From positions 682,001 through 746,000 of the forward strand of contig NZ_CP073117.1 in NCBI RefSeq assembly GCF_024205745.1: 64,000 bases of DNA, read 5' to 3'. The translations under genes and the position numbers were made by a program. Shown in pieces: positions 35,395 through 45,189 of this stretch. Every line of letters starts with the position of its first letter. Position 1 is the stretch's first letter. A model generated the notes under the pieces. It worked only from the letters and a program-made list of their open reading frames with translations, was not told the origin of the DNA and searched no databases. The stretch comes from Neisseria subflava. GTDB lineage: Bacteria; Pseudomonadota; Gammaproteobacteria; Burkholderiales; Neisseriaceae.

Positions 35395-36000
35395 CTATTT
35401 TTCATAGAGTTTGTGTTGGCGGATGTACTGGGCGACGGGTTGCGGCAGGCCGTCTGAATGGTGCGTTTTGGCGAGATTGGCACGGATTTGGGTGGAGCTG
35501 GTGTTGTGCAACGGCGCGTTGAGGATGCGGACGCTGCCGTTTTGCAGGGCTTCGCCGAGCCATGCGTGCAATTCGCGCGGGGTTTTGTTGAGGTTGTCGC
35601 CCTGGCGCATGGCGATGGCGATATGGGTCTGGCGCACGAGGGTTTGCCATTTTTTCCATGTGTGCAGCTGCATCAGGCTGTCGCTGCCCATCAGCCACCA
35701 CAGTTGCGCGCCGGGAAACTGCTGGCGGAAGATTTGGACGGTGTCAAACGTATAAGTCGCGCCGTCGCGGACGATGTCGCAGTCGCTGGCAGCGAATTTC
35801 GGCTCGTCGGCGATGGCGAGTTCGACCATATTGAGGCGCTCTTTCGCCGGCGTGCGCGTGCTGTCTTTGTGGTACGGGTCGCCTGCCGGCAGGAAGACGA
35901 CAAGGTCCAAACCGATTTCGTCGGCGAAGGCGCGGGCGATGTGGAGGTGGCCGTTGTGGATGGGGTCAAACGTGCCGCCGAATAATCCGATGTTTTTCAT
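35395..36000 (-). CDS. nadD: Nicotinate-nucleotide adenylyltransferase
   Basis: NadD makes deamido-NAD from nicotinate mononucleotide and ATP. The 201-residue protein has the nucleotidyltransferase signature GLFGGTFDPIHNGHLHIARAF at the N-terminus, WWLMGSDSLMQLHTWKKW in the middle and the second motif SSTQIRANLA near the end. It lies 18 bases after the carbonic anhydrase gene and 58 bases before rsfS, forming an operon. A DUS is embedded in the 3' coding part (HSDGLPQP). Confidence 0.96.
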   Translation of the reverse strand: MKNIGLFGGTFDPIHNGHLHIARAFADEIGLDLVVFLPAGDPYHKDSTRTPAKERLNMVELAIADEPKFAASDCDIVRDGATYTFDTVQIFRQQFPGAQLWWLMGSDSLMQLHTWKKWQTLVRQTHIAIAMRQGDNLNKTPRELHAWLGEALQNGSVRILNAPLHNTSSTQIRANLAKTHHSDGLPQPVAQYIRQHKLYEK

Positions 36001-36018
36001 TTCGTGGTGGTGTCTGCG

Positions 36019-36603
36019 TTAAATGTTTTGGCCGTCTGAAGCAGGCTGGCTGCCGTCAACAATCAGGTTGAGCTTGCCTGTGGTCGGGTGGATGACCAGG
36101 CCGTGGATGGCGATGTTGTCGGGCATCAGCGGATGTTTGCGAATCAGCTCGACGGTATGGCGCACGCTGTCTTCGACGTTGTCAAAACCGGTCAGCCAGC
36201 CGTCCAAATCGATACCGGCATTGCGCAGGGTTTCGATACGGTCGTCGGGGATATTGCTGTCGTGTACGCGTTGGAGGAATTCCTCGGCATGCAGTCCGCG
36301 CATACCGCAGTCGTGGTGGGCAATGACCATGATTTCTTTGACTTTGAGTTCAAATACGGCCACCAACAAACTGCGCATCACCGAACCCCAAGGGTGGGTC
36401 ACCAGCGCGCCGGCGTTTTTGATGAGCTTGGCATCGCCGTTTTTCAAGCCTAAAGCATTGGGCAACAATTCAATAATGCGTGCGTCCATGCAGGAAAGAA
36501 TGGCCAGCTCGCGGCCGGGGTATTTGTTGGTGAAATATTTTTCGTACTCTCCCGATTCAACGAAATGTTGGTTGTAGGAAAGAATATCAGTCAATTCACT
36601 CAT
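36019..36603 (-). CDS. Beta-class carbonic anhydrase
   Basis: The enzyme interconverts CO2 and bicarbonate. The 194-residue protein shows the beta-class zinc site: Cys38 and Asp40 in ILSCMDARI, and His96 and Cys99 in VIAHHDCGM. IKNAGALVTHPWGSVMRSL lies between them. It resembles the YtiB-type compact beta enzymes rather than the alpha-class periplasmic anhydrase also known in Neisseria. It leads the unit with nadD and rsfS. An ATG at 36603 without a strong ribosome site is the best start. Confidence 0.9.
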   Translation of the reverse strand: MSELTDILSYNQHFVESGEYEKYFTNKYPGRELAILSCMDARIIELLPNALGLKNGDAKLIKNAGALVTHPWGSVMRSLLVAVFELKVKEIMVIAHHDCGMRGLHAEEFLQRVHDSNIPDDRIETLRNAGIDLDGWLTGFDNVEDSVRHTVELIRKHPLMPDNIAIHGLVIHPTTGKLNLIVDGSQPASDGQNI

Positions 36604-36726
36604 GATGATGTACTCGTTTCGGATGGTTTACTCTATTATAGCGGTTTTCAAGGGGTATGGTCGTTTTGCAAATTCGCCGTAAACGGCTAAAATCGACGTA
36701 TCTTTAGTTCTTTTGGAGGATGTGCC

Positions 36727-37617
36727 ATGTCTCAGTCTTTCCGTTTTGAACAGGTATTCACCCTCGATGTCCACGACGCATTGTGGGATTGGGCGCAGAC
36801 AAGCTATGGCGCATCCGACGATTGGTGCATTCTGTATCTCAACGGCCTGCCTTTAGGCCGTCTGAACCCGTTATGGCGCGAACGCCTCGGGCAAGATTGG
36901 ACAGGCAGGCAGTCAATCCTTTCAGATGGCCTGAATTTGGAAACCGACAGCTGGGCTCAGGTGGGCGATAGTTTGCAAACGCTGGCGCAACAATGGCGCG
37001 ATTGCGGTTGGCTCAAAGGTTGGCGCGGTGAAAAGTTTGACATCTGCGACCAGTCGGGCAAGCCTTTATGCGCACTCGAACGCGCCGCCTTTCGTCCGTT
37101 CGGCCTGATGAGTCAGGCAGTGCATTTGAACGGATTGGTCGAAACAAAAGACGGTCTGCGCTTTTGGATAGGCCGCCGCAGTCCGCACAAAGCCGTCGAT
37201 CCGAACAAACTCGACAACCTGACCGGCGGCGGCATCAGCAGCGGCGAGAGGCCGTCTGAAGCCGTCTGCCGCGAGGGCGAAGAAGAAGCAGGCATTCCCG
37301 CTTCGTTAACACCCCATATCCGACCGACCGCCCAAATATATAGTTTGCGCCCCGTTAATCGCGGTGTCCACAACGAAATCCTGTATATCTTCGACATCGT
37401 CCTGCCCGAAGGCTTCCAACCCGCCAACCAAGACGGCGAAGTCGCCGGTTTTGAACTGATGGACATCCCCACCCTGCTCGATGCCATGTTGGGCGGACAC
37501 ATGATGCACGATGCCCAGCTGGTCACGATCGAAGCCTGCCGGCGATACGGCCTGATCGACCCTAAACATCCGCTGTCCGCATGGCTCGACAGCATCCGTT
37601 GCCGACCCCATTTTTAA
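36727..37617 (+). CDS. Nudix hydrolase with N-terminal DUF4743 domain
   Basis: Residues 1-120 form a DUF4743-like domain (DDWCILYLNGLPLGRLNP ... FRPFGLMSQAVHLNG). Residues about 135-290 form a Nudix domain with box GGGISSGERPSEAVCREGEEEAG at 168-190, retaining the catalytic REx2EE Glu residues. Similar proteins in yeast and plants hydrolyse damaged thiamine diphosphates; the substrate here is not known. GGAGG lies 10 bases upstream of ATG 36727. A DUS encodes four residues inside the Nudix box itself. The ABC ATPase gene follows 15 bases later, so the two are probably one transcript. Confidence 0.88.
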   Translation: MSQSFRFEQVFTLDVHDALWDWAQTSYGASDDWCILYLNGLPLGRLNPLWRERLGQDWTGRQSILSDGLNLETDSWAQVGDSLQTLAQQWRDCGWLKGWRGEKFDICDQSGKPLCALERAAFRPFGLMSQAVHLNGLVETKDGLRFWIGRRSPHKAVDPNKLDNLTGGGISSGERPSEAVCREGEEEAGIPASLTPHIRPTAQIYSLRPVNRGVHNEILYIFDIVLPEGFQPANQDGEVAGFELMDIPTLLDAMLGGHMMHDAQLVTIEACRRYGLIDPKHPLSAWLDSIRCRPHF

Positions 37618-37632
37618 AGGCCGTCTGAAACC

Positions 37633-38574
37633 ATGTTGCAACTCAAAAACATCAACAAACGCTTCGGCAGCAAAACCGTTGCCCAAGACATTAATCTAAA
37701 CGTCGAAGCAGGCGAAATCCTCGCCGTACTCGGCCGCTCCGGCTGCGGCAAATCCACCCTACTCAAAACCATCGTCGGCCTGGTGCGTCCTGACAGCGGC
37801 GAAGTCTGGCTCAACGGCGACAACATCACCGACATGCCGTCTGAAAAACGCAATATCTCGCTGATGTTTCAAGACTACGCCCTTTTGCCGCATTTAACCG
37901 CCCTCGACAACGTCGGCTTCGGCCTCAAAATGCGCCGTCTGCCCAAAGCCGAAATCGAAGAACAATCCATGCAGGCCTTGCGCGACATCGGTTTGGAACA
38001 CGAAGCGCAACGCAAACCCGAAAGCCTCTCCGGCGGCGAACAGCAACGCCTCGCCCTCGCACGCGCCCTCATCACGCGCCCGTCGCTGTTGCTCTTGGAC
38101 GAAGCCTTCTCCAGCCTCGACACCCACCTGCGCCACCACCTGCGCACCCTGACCGCCGAACGCATCCGCAGTCAAAACATCCCCGCCATCCTCGTGACCC
38201 ACTCCGCCGAGGAAGCCTGCACCATGGCCGACACCATCGCCATCATGCACGAAGGCCGCATCCTCCAACACGGCACGCCGGAAACCCTTATCCGCCGCCC
38301 CGTCAACGCCCAAGCCGCCCTGCTGCTCGGTTTGGCCAACACCGGCGACACACGCTACATTCCCCAACATGCCATCCGATTCGACCCAAACGGCACGGCT
38401 GTCCGCATCAGCGAATCTGTCCCCCTCGCCGAAGGCACACGTCTCACCCTCGCCCATCCGCAATACGGCGATTTGATTTGGTATCCCCATGCCGACCACG
38501 ATACGGACAAACCGCAAACCGGACAGGAAATCCGCATCAGCGTGGATGAAAATCAGATTGTTTGGTTTGATTGA
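37633..38574 (+). CDS. ABC transporter ATP-binding protein (iron/spermidine-type), no permease nearby
   Basis: The 313-residue subunit has Walker A LGRSGCGKSTLLKTIVG (about residues 33-49), the Q-loop MFQDYALLPHLTALDNVGFGL, signature LSGGEQQRLALARAL, Walker B LLLLDEAFSSLD and the H-loop LVTHSAEEA. A C-terminal regulatory (TOBE-like) domain of about 80 residues follows. This layout is typical of importers for iron(III), sulfate, spermidine or thiamine (FbpC/PotA/CysA group). No permease or binding-protein gene is adjacent, so the substrate cannot be told. A DUS of AT form lies in the gene (DMPSEKR). Confidence 0.87.
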   Translation: MLQLKNINKRFGSKTVAQDINLNVEAGEILAVLGRSGCGKSTLLKTIVGLVRPDSGEVWLNGDNITDMPSEKRNISLMFQDYALLPHLTALDNVGFGLKMRRLPKAEIEEQSMQALRDIGLEHEAQRKPESLSGGEQQRLALARALITRPSLLLLDEAFSSLDTHLRHHLRTLTAERIRSQNIPAILVTHSAEEACTMADTIAIMHEGRILQHGTPETLIRRPVNAQAALLLGLANTGDTRYIPQHAIRFDPNGTAVRISESVPLAEGTRLTLAHPQYGDLIWYPHADHDTDKPQTGQEIRISVDENQIVWFD

Positions 38575-38599
38575 ATGTGATGGAGATTAAAAAAGAAAA

Positions 38600-38632
38600 A
38601 GGCCGTCTGAAATTTAAGTTTCAGACGGCCTT
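38600..38632. terminator. DUS hairpin between convergent ABC ATPase and valS genes
   Basis: AGGCCGTCTGAA and its inverted copy enclose a 9-base loop, with poly-A on the left and T residues on the right; suited to both directions. Confidence 0.82.
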
Positions 38633-38648
38633 GTCTATTCAATCAAAA

Positions 38649-41477
38649 TCAGTCTTTCAACTTCGCCAACTGAGTTTGAACTTTTGCCATTTTGTCTTCC
38701 AATTCCGCCAAATCGGCTTTGTCTTTTTCCACCAAATGCGCGGGGGCTTTTTCGGTGTAGCCGGGTTTGGAGAGTTTGGCATTGAGTTTGTCCAAGGCTT
38801 TTTGCAGCTTCTCGGCTTCTTTGCTCAAACGGGCGGTTTCGGCGGCTTTGTCGATTTCAACTTTCAGCATCAGGCGCGCGCAATTGCAGACGGCGCTAGG
38901 TGCGTCTTCGCTTTCGGGCAGCCTGTCCACTGTTTTGGCTTCGGTCAGGCGCGTGAGGGCGGGCAGGTATTTCAGCAGCGCTTCAGGCACACTGCCTTCC
39001 ACAAACAGCGGCGCTTTCACGTTCGGGGCAATGCCCATTTCGCCACGCAGGTTGCGCACGGCGCCAATCAGGTCTTGCAGTTGCGCCATTTGGTCAAAAG
39101 CAGCCTGCACGATTTTTTCCGGGTCGGCTTTGGGATAAGCGGCCAGCATAATGCTGTCGGCGGTTTTGGCATTGGCCAGAGGCGCAACGACCTGCCACAG
39201 TTCTTCGGTAATGAAAGGCATGATTGGGTGCAGCAGGCGCAGGATGGCTTCGAGTACGCGCACGAGGGTGCGGCGTGTGGTGCGCTGGGTTGTCGGGCAG
39301 CCGGTTTGGATTTGCACTTTTGCCAGCTCGATGTACCAGTCGCAATATTCGTTCCACACAAATTCGTACAGCGTTTGTGCGGCAAGGTCGAAGCGGTAGG
39401 TTTCAAAGGCTTCGGTAACGGCGGCTTCGGCTTGTTGCAGTTTGCCGATAATCCATTGGTCGGCAAAGGTAAACGCCAACGGCTGCATTTCGTCTTGACC
39501 GCAGTCTTTGTCTTCGGTGTTCATCAACACGAAATTGGTGGCGTTCCACAATTTATTGCAGAAGTTGCGGTAGCCTTCGGCGCGTTTGAAGTCGAAGTTG
39601 ACGCTGCGGCCGAGGCTGGCGTAGCTCGCCATGGTGAAGCGCAATGCGTCCGCACCCATGCTCGGAATGCCTTCGGGGAAGAGTTTTTTGGTTGCTTCTT
39701 CCACTTTCGGCGCAGTTTCGGGTTTGCGCAGGCCGGTGGTACGTTTTACCAGCAGTTTTTCCAAGTCGATGCCGTCGATCAAATCCACAGGGTCGATGAC
39801 GTTGCCTTCGGATTTGGACATTTTTTTGCCTTCGTGGTCGCGCACGATGCCGTGGATGTACACGTCTTTAAACGGCACTTTGCCGGTGAAGTGGGTGGTC
39901 ATCATAATCATGCGCGCCACCCAGAAGAAGATGATTTCGTAGCCGGTGACCAAGACGTTGGACGGCAGGAAGGCTTTGAGTTCATCAGTTTCAGACGGCC
40001 AGCCGAGCGTGGAGAACGGCACGAGCGCGGAGGAGAACCATGTGTCCAATACGTCTTCTTCGCGGGTCAAACCGGTTTTGCCGGCTTGTTTTTCGGCTTC
40101 CGCCTGATTGCGGGCGACGTAAACATTGCCTGCTTCGTCGTACCATGCAGGGATTTGATGCCCCCACCACAGTTGGCGCGAGATACACCAGTCTTGGATG
40201 TTGTTCATCCATTGGTTGTAGGTGTTGACCCAGTTTTCAGGGATAAAGCGCACTGCGCCGCTATCAACGGCTTTTTTGGCTTTGTCGGCAAGGCTTAAGC
40301 CTTTGAATTCGCTGTCAGGCTCGCCGCCGTTTGGCGTGGCGGACATGGCGACAAACCATTGGCTGGTCAGCATCGGCTCAATCACCGAACCTGTACGGTC
40401 ACCTTTCGGCGTCATCAGCGTGTGCGGTTTGATTTCAACCAAGAAGCCTTGTTCCTGCAAATCGGCAACCATTTGTTTGCGCGCGGCAAAGCGGTCTAAG
40501 CCTGCGTATTTTTCAGGCAGGGCAAAACCTTGTTGCGCTTCGCCTTTGAAGTTGAACACTTCGGCGTTTGCCAACACTTTGGCTTCCAAATCGAACACAT
40601 TAATCAGGCGCGTGTCGTGGCGTTTGCCGACTTCGTAGTCGTTGAAGTCGTGCGCAGGCGTGATTTTCACGCAGCCGGTGCCGAAGTCTTTTTCAACGTA
40701 TTCGTCAGCAATCACGGGGATGGTGCGGCCGGTCAGCGGCAGGATTAATTCTTTGCCGATTAAGTGGGTGTAACGTTCGTCTTCAGGATTGACGGCTACG
40801 GCCACGTCGCCCAGCAGCGTTTCGGGACGGGTAGTCGCCACGATCACGGCTTCGGCAGGATTGTCCGCCAGCGGATAGCGGATGTGCCACATAGAGCCTT
40901 GTTCTTCCACGCTTTCCACTTCCAAATCAGACACTGCGGTACCCAATACCGGATCCCAGTTCACCAAGCGTTTGCCGCGGTAAATCAAGCCTTGCTCAAA
41001 CAGGCGCACGAACACTTCGGTCACGGTTTCGGCGCGCACGTCGTCCATCGTGAAATACTCGCGCGTCCAGTCGGCAGAGCAGCCCACGCGGCGCATTTGT
41101 TGGGTAATCGTACCGCCGGAAACTTCTTTCCATTCCCACACTTTTTCCAAGAATTTTTCGCGGCCCAAGTCATGACGGGACACGTTTTGCGCGGCAAGCT
41201 GACGTTCAACTACGATTTGCGTGGCGATGCCCGCGTGGTCGGTGCCGGGAATCCAGGCGGTATTGCAGCCTTTCATGCGGTAGTAGCGGGTCAGGCCGTC
41301 CATGATGGTTTGGTTGAAGGCATGGCCCATGTGCAGCGTGCCGGTTACGTTAGGCGGCGGCAGTTGGATGGAGAAAGACGGTTTCGTCAAATCCATATCA
41401 GGCTGGAAATAGCCCTGCTCTTCCCAGTTTTGATAATGTTTGGATTCGATTTCGGCTGGATTGTATTTGTCTAACAT
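38649..41477 (-). CDS. valS: Valyl-tRNA synthetase
   Basis: ValS charges tRNA-Val. The 942-residue class I synthetase has HIGH-type motif [15 protein letters not shown] near residue 45, an editing (CP1) domain in the middle with [31 protein letters not shown], the KMSKS loop [14 protein letters not shown] near residue 565, an anticodon-binding domain and a C-terminal coiled coil ([18 protein letters not shown]). The length is normal. The long open frame on the opposite strand is a shadow. It is flanked by DUS hairpins and is probably monocistronic. Confidence 0.97.
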   Translation of the reverse strand: MLDKYNPAEIESKHYQNWEEQGYFQPDMDLTKPSFSIQLPPPNVTGTLHMGHAFNQTIMDGLTRYYRMKGCNTAWIPGTDHAGIATQIVVERQLAAQNVSRHDLGREKFLEKVWEWKEVSGGTITQQMRRVGCSADWTREYFTMDDVRAETVTEVFVRLFEQGLIYRGKRLVNWDPVLGTAVSDLEVESVEEQGSMWHIRYPLADNPAEAVIVATTRPETLLGDVAVAVNPEDERYTHLIGKELILPLTGRTIPVIADEYVEKDFGTGCVKITPAHDFNDYEVGKRHDTRLINVFDLEAKVLANAEVFNFKGEAQQGFALPEKYAGLDRFAARKQMVADLQEQGFLVEIKPHTLMTPKGDRTGSVIEPMLTSQWFVAMSATPNGGEPDSEFKGLSLADKAKKAVDSGAVRFIPENWVNTYNQWMNNIQDWCISRQLWWGHQIPAWYDEAGNVYVARNQAEAEKQAGKTGLTREEDVLDTWFSSALVPFSTLGWPSETDELKAFLPSNVLVTGYEIIFFWVARMIMMTTHFTGKVPFKDVYIHGIVRDHEGKKMSKSEGNVIDPVDLIDGIDLEKLLVKRTTGLRKPETAPKVEEATKKLFPEGIPSMGADALRFTMASYASLGRSVNFDFKRAEGYRNFCNKLWNATNFVLMNTEDKDCGQDEMQPLAFTFADQWIIGKLQQAEAAVTEAFETYRFDLAAQTLYEFVWNEYCDWYIELAKVQIQTGCPTTQRTTRRTLVRVLEAILRLLHPIMPFITEELWQVVAPLANAKTADSIMLAAYPKADPEKIVQAAFDQMAQLQDLIGAVRNLRGEMGIAPNVKAPLFVEGSVPEALLKYLPALTRLTEAKTVDRLPESEDAPSAVCNCARLMLKVEIDKAAETARLSKEAEKLQKALDKLNAKLSKPGYTEKAPAHLVEKDKADLAELEDKMAKVQTQLAKLKD

Positions 41478-41531
41478 GATGGAACTTTGTGAAATTAAGG
41501 TTATTTTTGATGTGCGGATTATAACGCAAAA

Positions 41532-41560
41532 AGGCCGTCTGAATCATTTCAGACGGCCTT
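41532..41560. terminator. Short-loop DUS hairpin between the ZIP transporter and valS genes
   Basis: The DUS stem has a 5-base loop and T residues on the side serving the minus-strand ZIP gene, which stops at 41574. Confidence 0.8.
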
Positions 41561-41573
41561 TGGCATACGGGTT

Positions 41574-42383
41574 TTAAAAATGGAACAATACCAGGCTGAC
41601 GGCAATCACCGCCATACCCGTTGTCAGGCCGTAAACGGTTTCATGGCCGTCTGAATAGCGTTTGGCGGCCGGCAGCAGCTCGTCCAACGCCAAAAACACC
41701 ATCACACCGGCTATCACGCCAAACACCGAACCAAATACGGCAGGCGATAAAAACGGCTGTAAAACCAAATAGCCCAAAGCCGCACCCAAAGGCTCGGCCA
41801 GGCCGGATAGCAGGCACGCCCATACCGTTTTCTTACGGCTTCGGGTGGCAAAATAAACCGGCGCGGCGATGGAAATGCCCTCCGGAATATTATGGATGGC
41901 AATCGCCAAGGCCAAAGGCATCCCGACCGCCGGATTTTCCAAGGTGGCAAAAAACGTCGCCAAGCCTTCGGGGAAATTGTGCGCAGTAATCGCAAACGCC
42001 GCCATCATGCCGACTCGCGCGATATGGCGGCGTTTGCTTTCTTGAAACGACGGGTCTTGCGCGTCTAAGGTTTCATGCGGGTTCGGCACCAGGCGGTCAA
42101 TCAGCGCGATGCCGCCCATCCCGGCCAAAAATGCCATGGTCGCCGCCGCAAACGCGTGGTCTTTATCATAAATTTCAGCGAACGCCTCGCTGGATTTACT
42201 GAAAATCTCCGTCAGGGAGACATACACCATCGCACCGCCGGCAAATGCCAAACCAAACGACAACACGCGCGGATTGGGCGTTTTGGAAAACATTACCAAG
42301 CCGCTGCCTAATACGGTAAACAAACCGGCAGCCAACGTGATGGAAAAGGCGACAGCCAAATTGGACATCGAAAAATCGGGCAT
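41574..42383 (-). CDS. ZIP-family metal transporter (ZupT-like)
   Basis: ZIP proteins import zinc and sometimes other divalent metals. I choose ATG 42383 (MPDFSMSNLAVAF); the longer frame would need a TTG start. The 269-residue protein has eight hydrophobic segments and the two metal-site helices HNFPEGLATFFATL and HNIPEGISIAAPVYFA (about residues 143-180), which carry the conserved His, Asn, Pro and Glu residues. A histidine-poor cytoplasmic loop lies between helices 3 and 4 (RLVPNPHETLDAQDPS). The N-terminal serine-rich residues are cytoplasmic or periplasmic; topology is not certain. No Zur box is obvious upstream. Confidence 0.85.
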   Translation of the reverse strand: MPDFSMSNLAVAFSITLAAGLFTVLGSGLVMFSKTPNPRVLSFGLAFAGGAMVYVSLTEIFSKSSEAFAEIYDKDHAFAAATMAFLAGMGGIALIDRLVPNPHETLDAQDPSFQESKRRHIARVGMMAAFAITAHNFPEGLATFFATLENPAVGMPLALAIAIHNIPEGISIAAPVYFATRSRKKTVWACLLSGLAEPLGAALGYLVLQPFLSPAVFGSVFGVIAGVMVFLALDELLPAAKRYSDGHETVYGLTTGMAVIAVSLVLFHF

Positions 42384-42497
42384 GAGAAAACCTGCGCTCA
42401 AAGCTGGGACAGGTTTAGACTAACACTTTTTAATGCGCATGATAATAGTTATTATTTATTTTATTGATTGGATACACGGATTTTGAAACAAAAGGCC

Positions 42498-43714
42498 GAG
42501 ACCTTTGCAAAATTCCCCAAAATCCCCTAAATTCCCACCAAGACATTTAGGGGATTTTCCATGAGCACCTTCTTCCAGCAAACCGCACAAGCCATGATTG
42601 CCAAACACATCGACCGTTTCCCACTATTGAAGTTGGATCAGGTGATTGATTGGCAACCGATCGAACAGTACCTGAATCGTCAAAGAACCCGTTACCTTAG
42701 AGACCACCGCGGCCGTCCCGCCTATCCCCTGTTGTCCATGTTCAAAGCTATCCTGCTCGGACAATGGCACAGCCTCTCCGATCCCGAACTCGAACACAGC
42801 CTCATCACCCGCATCGATTTCAACCTGTTTTGCCGTTTTGACGAACTGAGCATCCCCGATTACAGCACCTTATGCCGTTACCGCAACTGGCTTGCGCAAG
42901 ACAACACCCTGTCCGAATTATTGGAACTGATCAACCGCCAACTGACCGAAAAAGGCTTAAAAGTAGAGAAAGCATCCGCCGCCGTCATTGACGCCACCAT
43001 TATCCAGACCGCCGGCAGCAAACAGCGCCAGGCCATAGAAGTCGATGAAGAAGGACAAGTCAGCAGCCAAACCACACCGAGTAAAGACAGCGATGCCCGT
43101 TGGATAAAGAAAAACGGCCTCTACAAACTCGGTTACAAACAACATACCCGTACCGATGGGGAAGGCTATATCGAGAAACTGCACATTACCCCCGCCAATG
43201 CCCATGAGTGCAAACATCTGTCGCCTTTGCTAGAAGGGATAGCCGAAGGCACGACTATCTATGCCGATAAAGGCTATGACAGTGCGGAAAACCGTCAATA
43301 TCTGGAAGAGCGTCGACTGCAGGACGGCATTATGCGCAAAGCCCACCGTAAACATCCGCTGACGGAAGCGCAAACCAAACGCAACCGATATTTGTCGAAG
43401 ACCCGTTATGTGGTCGAACAAAGCTTCGGTACGCTGCACCGTAAATTCCGCTATGCGCGGGCAGCCTATTTCGGGCTGCTCAAAGTGAGTGCGCAAAGCC
43501 ATCTGAAGGCGATGTGTTTGAACCTTTTGAAAGCCGCCAACAGGCTAAGTGCGCCTGTAGCTGCCTAAAAGGCGGCCGGATGCCTGATTATGGGGTGTCC
43601 GGGGAGAAAAAAGGGGGAATTTGGGTAAAATCAGGAGTAATTGGAGGCGAAAACAGCCGAAAACCTGTGTTTGGATTTCGGCTGTTGGAAGGAAAGGAAT
43701 TTTGCAAAGGTCTC
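42498..43714 (+). mobile_element. IS1106-type insertion sequence (IS5 family), intact
   Basis: The ends are 19-bp perfect inverted repeats: GAGACCTTTGCAAAATTCC at 42498-42516 and its complement at 43696-43714. AGGCC is present directly on both sides (42493-42497 and 43715-43719). The right copy is the first five bases of an intact DUS, so the element entered a DUS and duplicated AGGCC. It contains one complete transposase gene. The 146 bases between transposase stop and right end carry no gene. Confidence 0.9.
42561..43568 (+). CDS. IS5-family transposase (IS1106 type)
   Basis: The 335-residue DDE transposase starts MSTFFQQTAQAMIAKHID. The N-terminal DUF772-like part contains LLSMFKAILLGQWHSLSDPELEHSL. 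The catalytic core has the first Asp in AAVIDATIIQ, the second in TTIYADKGYDSAENRQYL and the Glu in YVVEQSFGTLHRKFRYARA, as expected for IS5 enzymes. It is complete and looks active. It closely resembles the IS1106 transposase I remember from meningococci. An adjacent palindrome AAATCCCC/GGGGATTT upstream of the ATG may limit read-through from outside promoters. Confidence 0.93.
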   Translation: MSTFFQQTAQAMIAKHIDRFPLLKLDQVIDWQPIEQYLNRQRTRYLRDHRGRPAYPLLSMFKAILLGQWHSLSDPELEHSLITRIDFNLFCRFDELSIPDYSTLCRYRNWLAQDNTLSELLELINRQLTEKGLKVEKASAAVIDATIIQTAGSKQRQAIEVDEEGQVSSQTTPSKDSDARWIKKNGLYKLGYKQHTRTDGEGYIEKLHITPANAHECKHLSPLLEGIAEGTTIYADKGYDSAENRQYLEERRLQDGIMRKAHRKHPLTEAQTKRNRYLSKTRYVVEQSFGTLHRKFRYARAAYFGLLKVSAQSHLKAMCLNLLKAANRLSAPVAA

Positions 43715-43747
43715 AGGCCGTCTGAAAAATAATTTTCAGACGGCCTT
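43715..43747. terminator. DUS hairpin beside the IS right end
   Basis: AGGCCGTCTGAAAA and its inverted copy form a 14-bp stem, 39 bases beyond the dadA stop. It was the dadA terminator before the IS inserted into its outer edge, and it remains complete. Confidence 0.8.
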
Positions 43748-43785
43748 TAAATTTGAAATGTCACTAAACCTTATCGCTTTCCAGC

Positions 43786-45042
43786 TTAAGCCTGATAGCG
43801 CGACAGGCTCAAATCATCGCTGCGGATTTCGGTGTCTTTGCCGCTCACGATATCGGCGGTTAATTTTGCCGAACCCAGCGACATGGTCCAGCCCAAAGTG
43901 CCGTGGCCGGTATTTAGGAATAAGTTTTCAAAGCGGGTGCGCCCGATTAACGGCGTGCTGTCGGGCGTCATCGGTCTGAGGCCGCTCCAGAACAATGCCT
44001 GGCTCAAATCGCCGCCTTCTGGGAACAAGTCGTTGACGACCAAAGCCAAGGTTTCACGGCGTTTTTTGGGCAGTTTGATTTCGTAGCCCGACAATTCCGC
44101 CATGCCGCCGACGCGGATTCTGTTGTCAAAGCGCGTGATGGCGACTTTGTAGCTTTCATCCAAGACGGTGGAGACCGGCGCGCCATCGGAATTTGTGACC
44201 GGCAGGGTCAAGGAATAGCCTTTAACGGGATAAATCGGCAGATTGAGGTCTAACTGCGCCAAAACCGTCCTACTGAAGCAGCCGAGCGCGCAGACAACGG
44301 CATCTGCTTCAAACCGCCCTGTTTCGGTTTCAACGGCTTTGATGCGCAGCCCGTTGTGGTCGATGCGGCGGATGGTTTGGTTGAAATGGAACTGTACGCC
44401 TTTTTCCAGACAGAGTTGGTACAGGTTTTGGGTGAAGAGGTGGCAGTCGCCGGTCGCGTCCGCAGGCAGGTGCAGTCCGCCGGCAATTTTGGCGGTAACG
44501 CGTGCCAGCGCAGGCTCGAATTCTGCGCATTCTTCGGGTTTCAGACGACGGTACGGCACGCCGTAGCGTTCCAAAACAGCAATGTCTTGTTCTGCCGCTT
44601 CGACTTCTTTGGTTTGGCGGAAAATCTGCAACGTCCCTTTTTTACGCCCTTCAAAATTCATGCCGGTTTGCGCTTCAAAACGGCGGAACATTTCACGGCT
44701 GTATTCGGAAATCCTGACCATGCGCTCTTTATTGATTTGATAGCGCGCTGCCGTGCAGTTTTGCAGCATTTGCCACAGCCATTCGATTTGATACAGGCTG
44801 CCGTCAGGGCGGAACAGCAAAGGCGGATGGCTTTTAAACAGCCATTTCAGTGCTTTGGTCGGGATACCGGGTGCAGCCCAAGGCGTGGTATAGCCGTAAG
44901 AAAGCTGGCCTGCATTGGCAAAACTGGTTTCCATCGCCACGCCCTCGGCGCGGTCGATGACCGTTACTTCATATCCTGCCTCTGCCAGATACCACGCGGA
45001 AGATACGCCGGCCACACCAGCACCTAAAACAAGCACTTTCAT
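43786..45042 (-). CDS. dadA: D-amino acid dehydrogenase small subunit
   Basis: DadA is a membrane-associated FAD enzyme that oxidises D-alanine and other D-amino acids, passing electrons to the respiratory chain. The 418-residue protein starts [23 protein letters not shown] (FAD loop), continues with [20 protein letters not shown], and has [16 protein letters not shown] and [18 protein letters not shown] near the C-terminus. GAGGAGG lies seven bases upstream of the ATG. A Correia element begins 30 bases upstream, and an alanine/glycine symporter gene comes next upstream in the same direction, which suits alanine use. Confidence 0.95.
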   Translation of the reverse strand: MKVLVLGAGVAGVSSAWYLAEAGYEVTVIDRAEGVAMETSFANAGQLSYGYTTPWAAPGIPTKALKWLFKSHPPLLFRPDGSLYQIEWLWQMLQNCTAARYQINKERMVRISEYSREMFRRFEAQTGMNFEGRKKGTLQIFRQTKEVEAAEQDIAVLERYGVPYRRLKPEECAEFEPALARVTAKIAGGLHLPADATGDCHLFTQNLYQLCLEKGVQFHFNQTIRRIDHNGLRIKAVETETGRFEADAVVCALGCFSRTVLAQLDLNLPIYPVKGYSLTLPVTNSDGAPVSTVLDESYKVAITRFDNRIRVGGMAELSGYEIKLPKKRRETLALVVNDLFPEGGDLSQALFWSGLRPMTPDSTPLIGRTRFENLFLNTGHGTLGWTMSLGSAKLTADIVSGKDTEIRSDDLSLSRYQA

Positions 45043-45071
45043 TGTGTTCCTCCTCTGACTTTTTTCAAAAA

Positions 45072-45178
45072 TATAGTGGATTAAATTTAAACCAGTACGG
45101 CGTTGCCTTGCCTTGCCGTACTATTTGTACTGTCTGCGGCTTCGTCGCCTTGTCCTGATTTAAATTTAATTCACTATA
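45072..45178. repeat. Correia repeat enclosed element (107 bp)
   Basis: The element begins TATAGTGGATTAAATTTAAA and ends with the near-perfect complement (TTTAAATTTAATTCACTATA, one difference). The core carries CAGTACGGCG and GTCTGCGGCTTCGTCGCCTTG, which are typical of Correia elements. TA is repeated at the right edge as expected for the target site. It lies 30 bp upstream of the dadA ATG, where its ends can create promoter hexamers, and transcripts through it can fold into an RNase III substrate (known for the family). Confidence 0.92.
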
Positions 45179-45189
45179 TAATAGATATT

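Noticed and set aside
38571-40298. 575-codon plus-strand open frame
   Set aside because: It lies antisense to valS, whose motifs are intact. The frame is rich in Phe, Gly and Ala as expected for a shadow of GC-biased codons.
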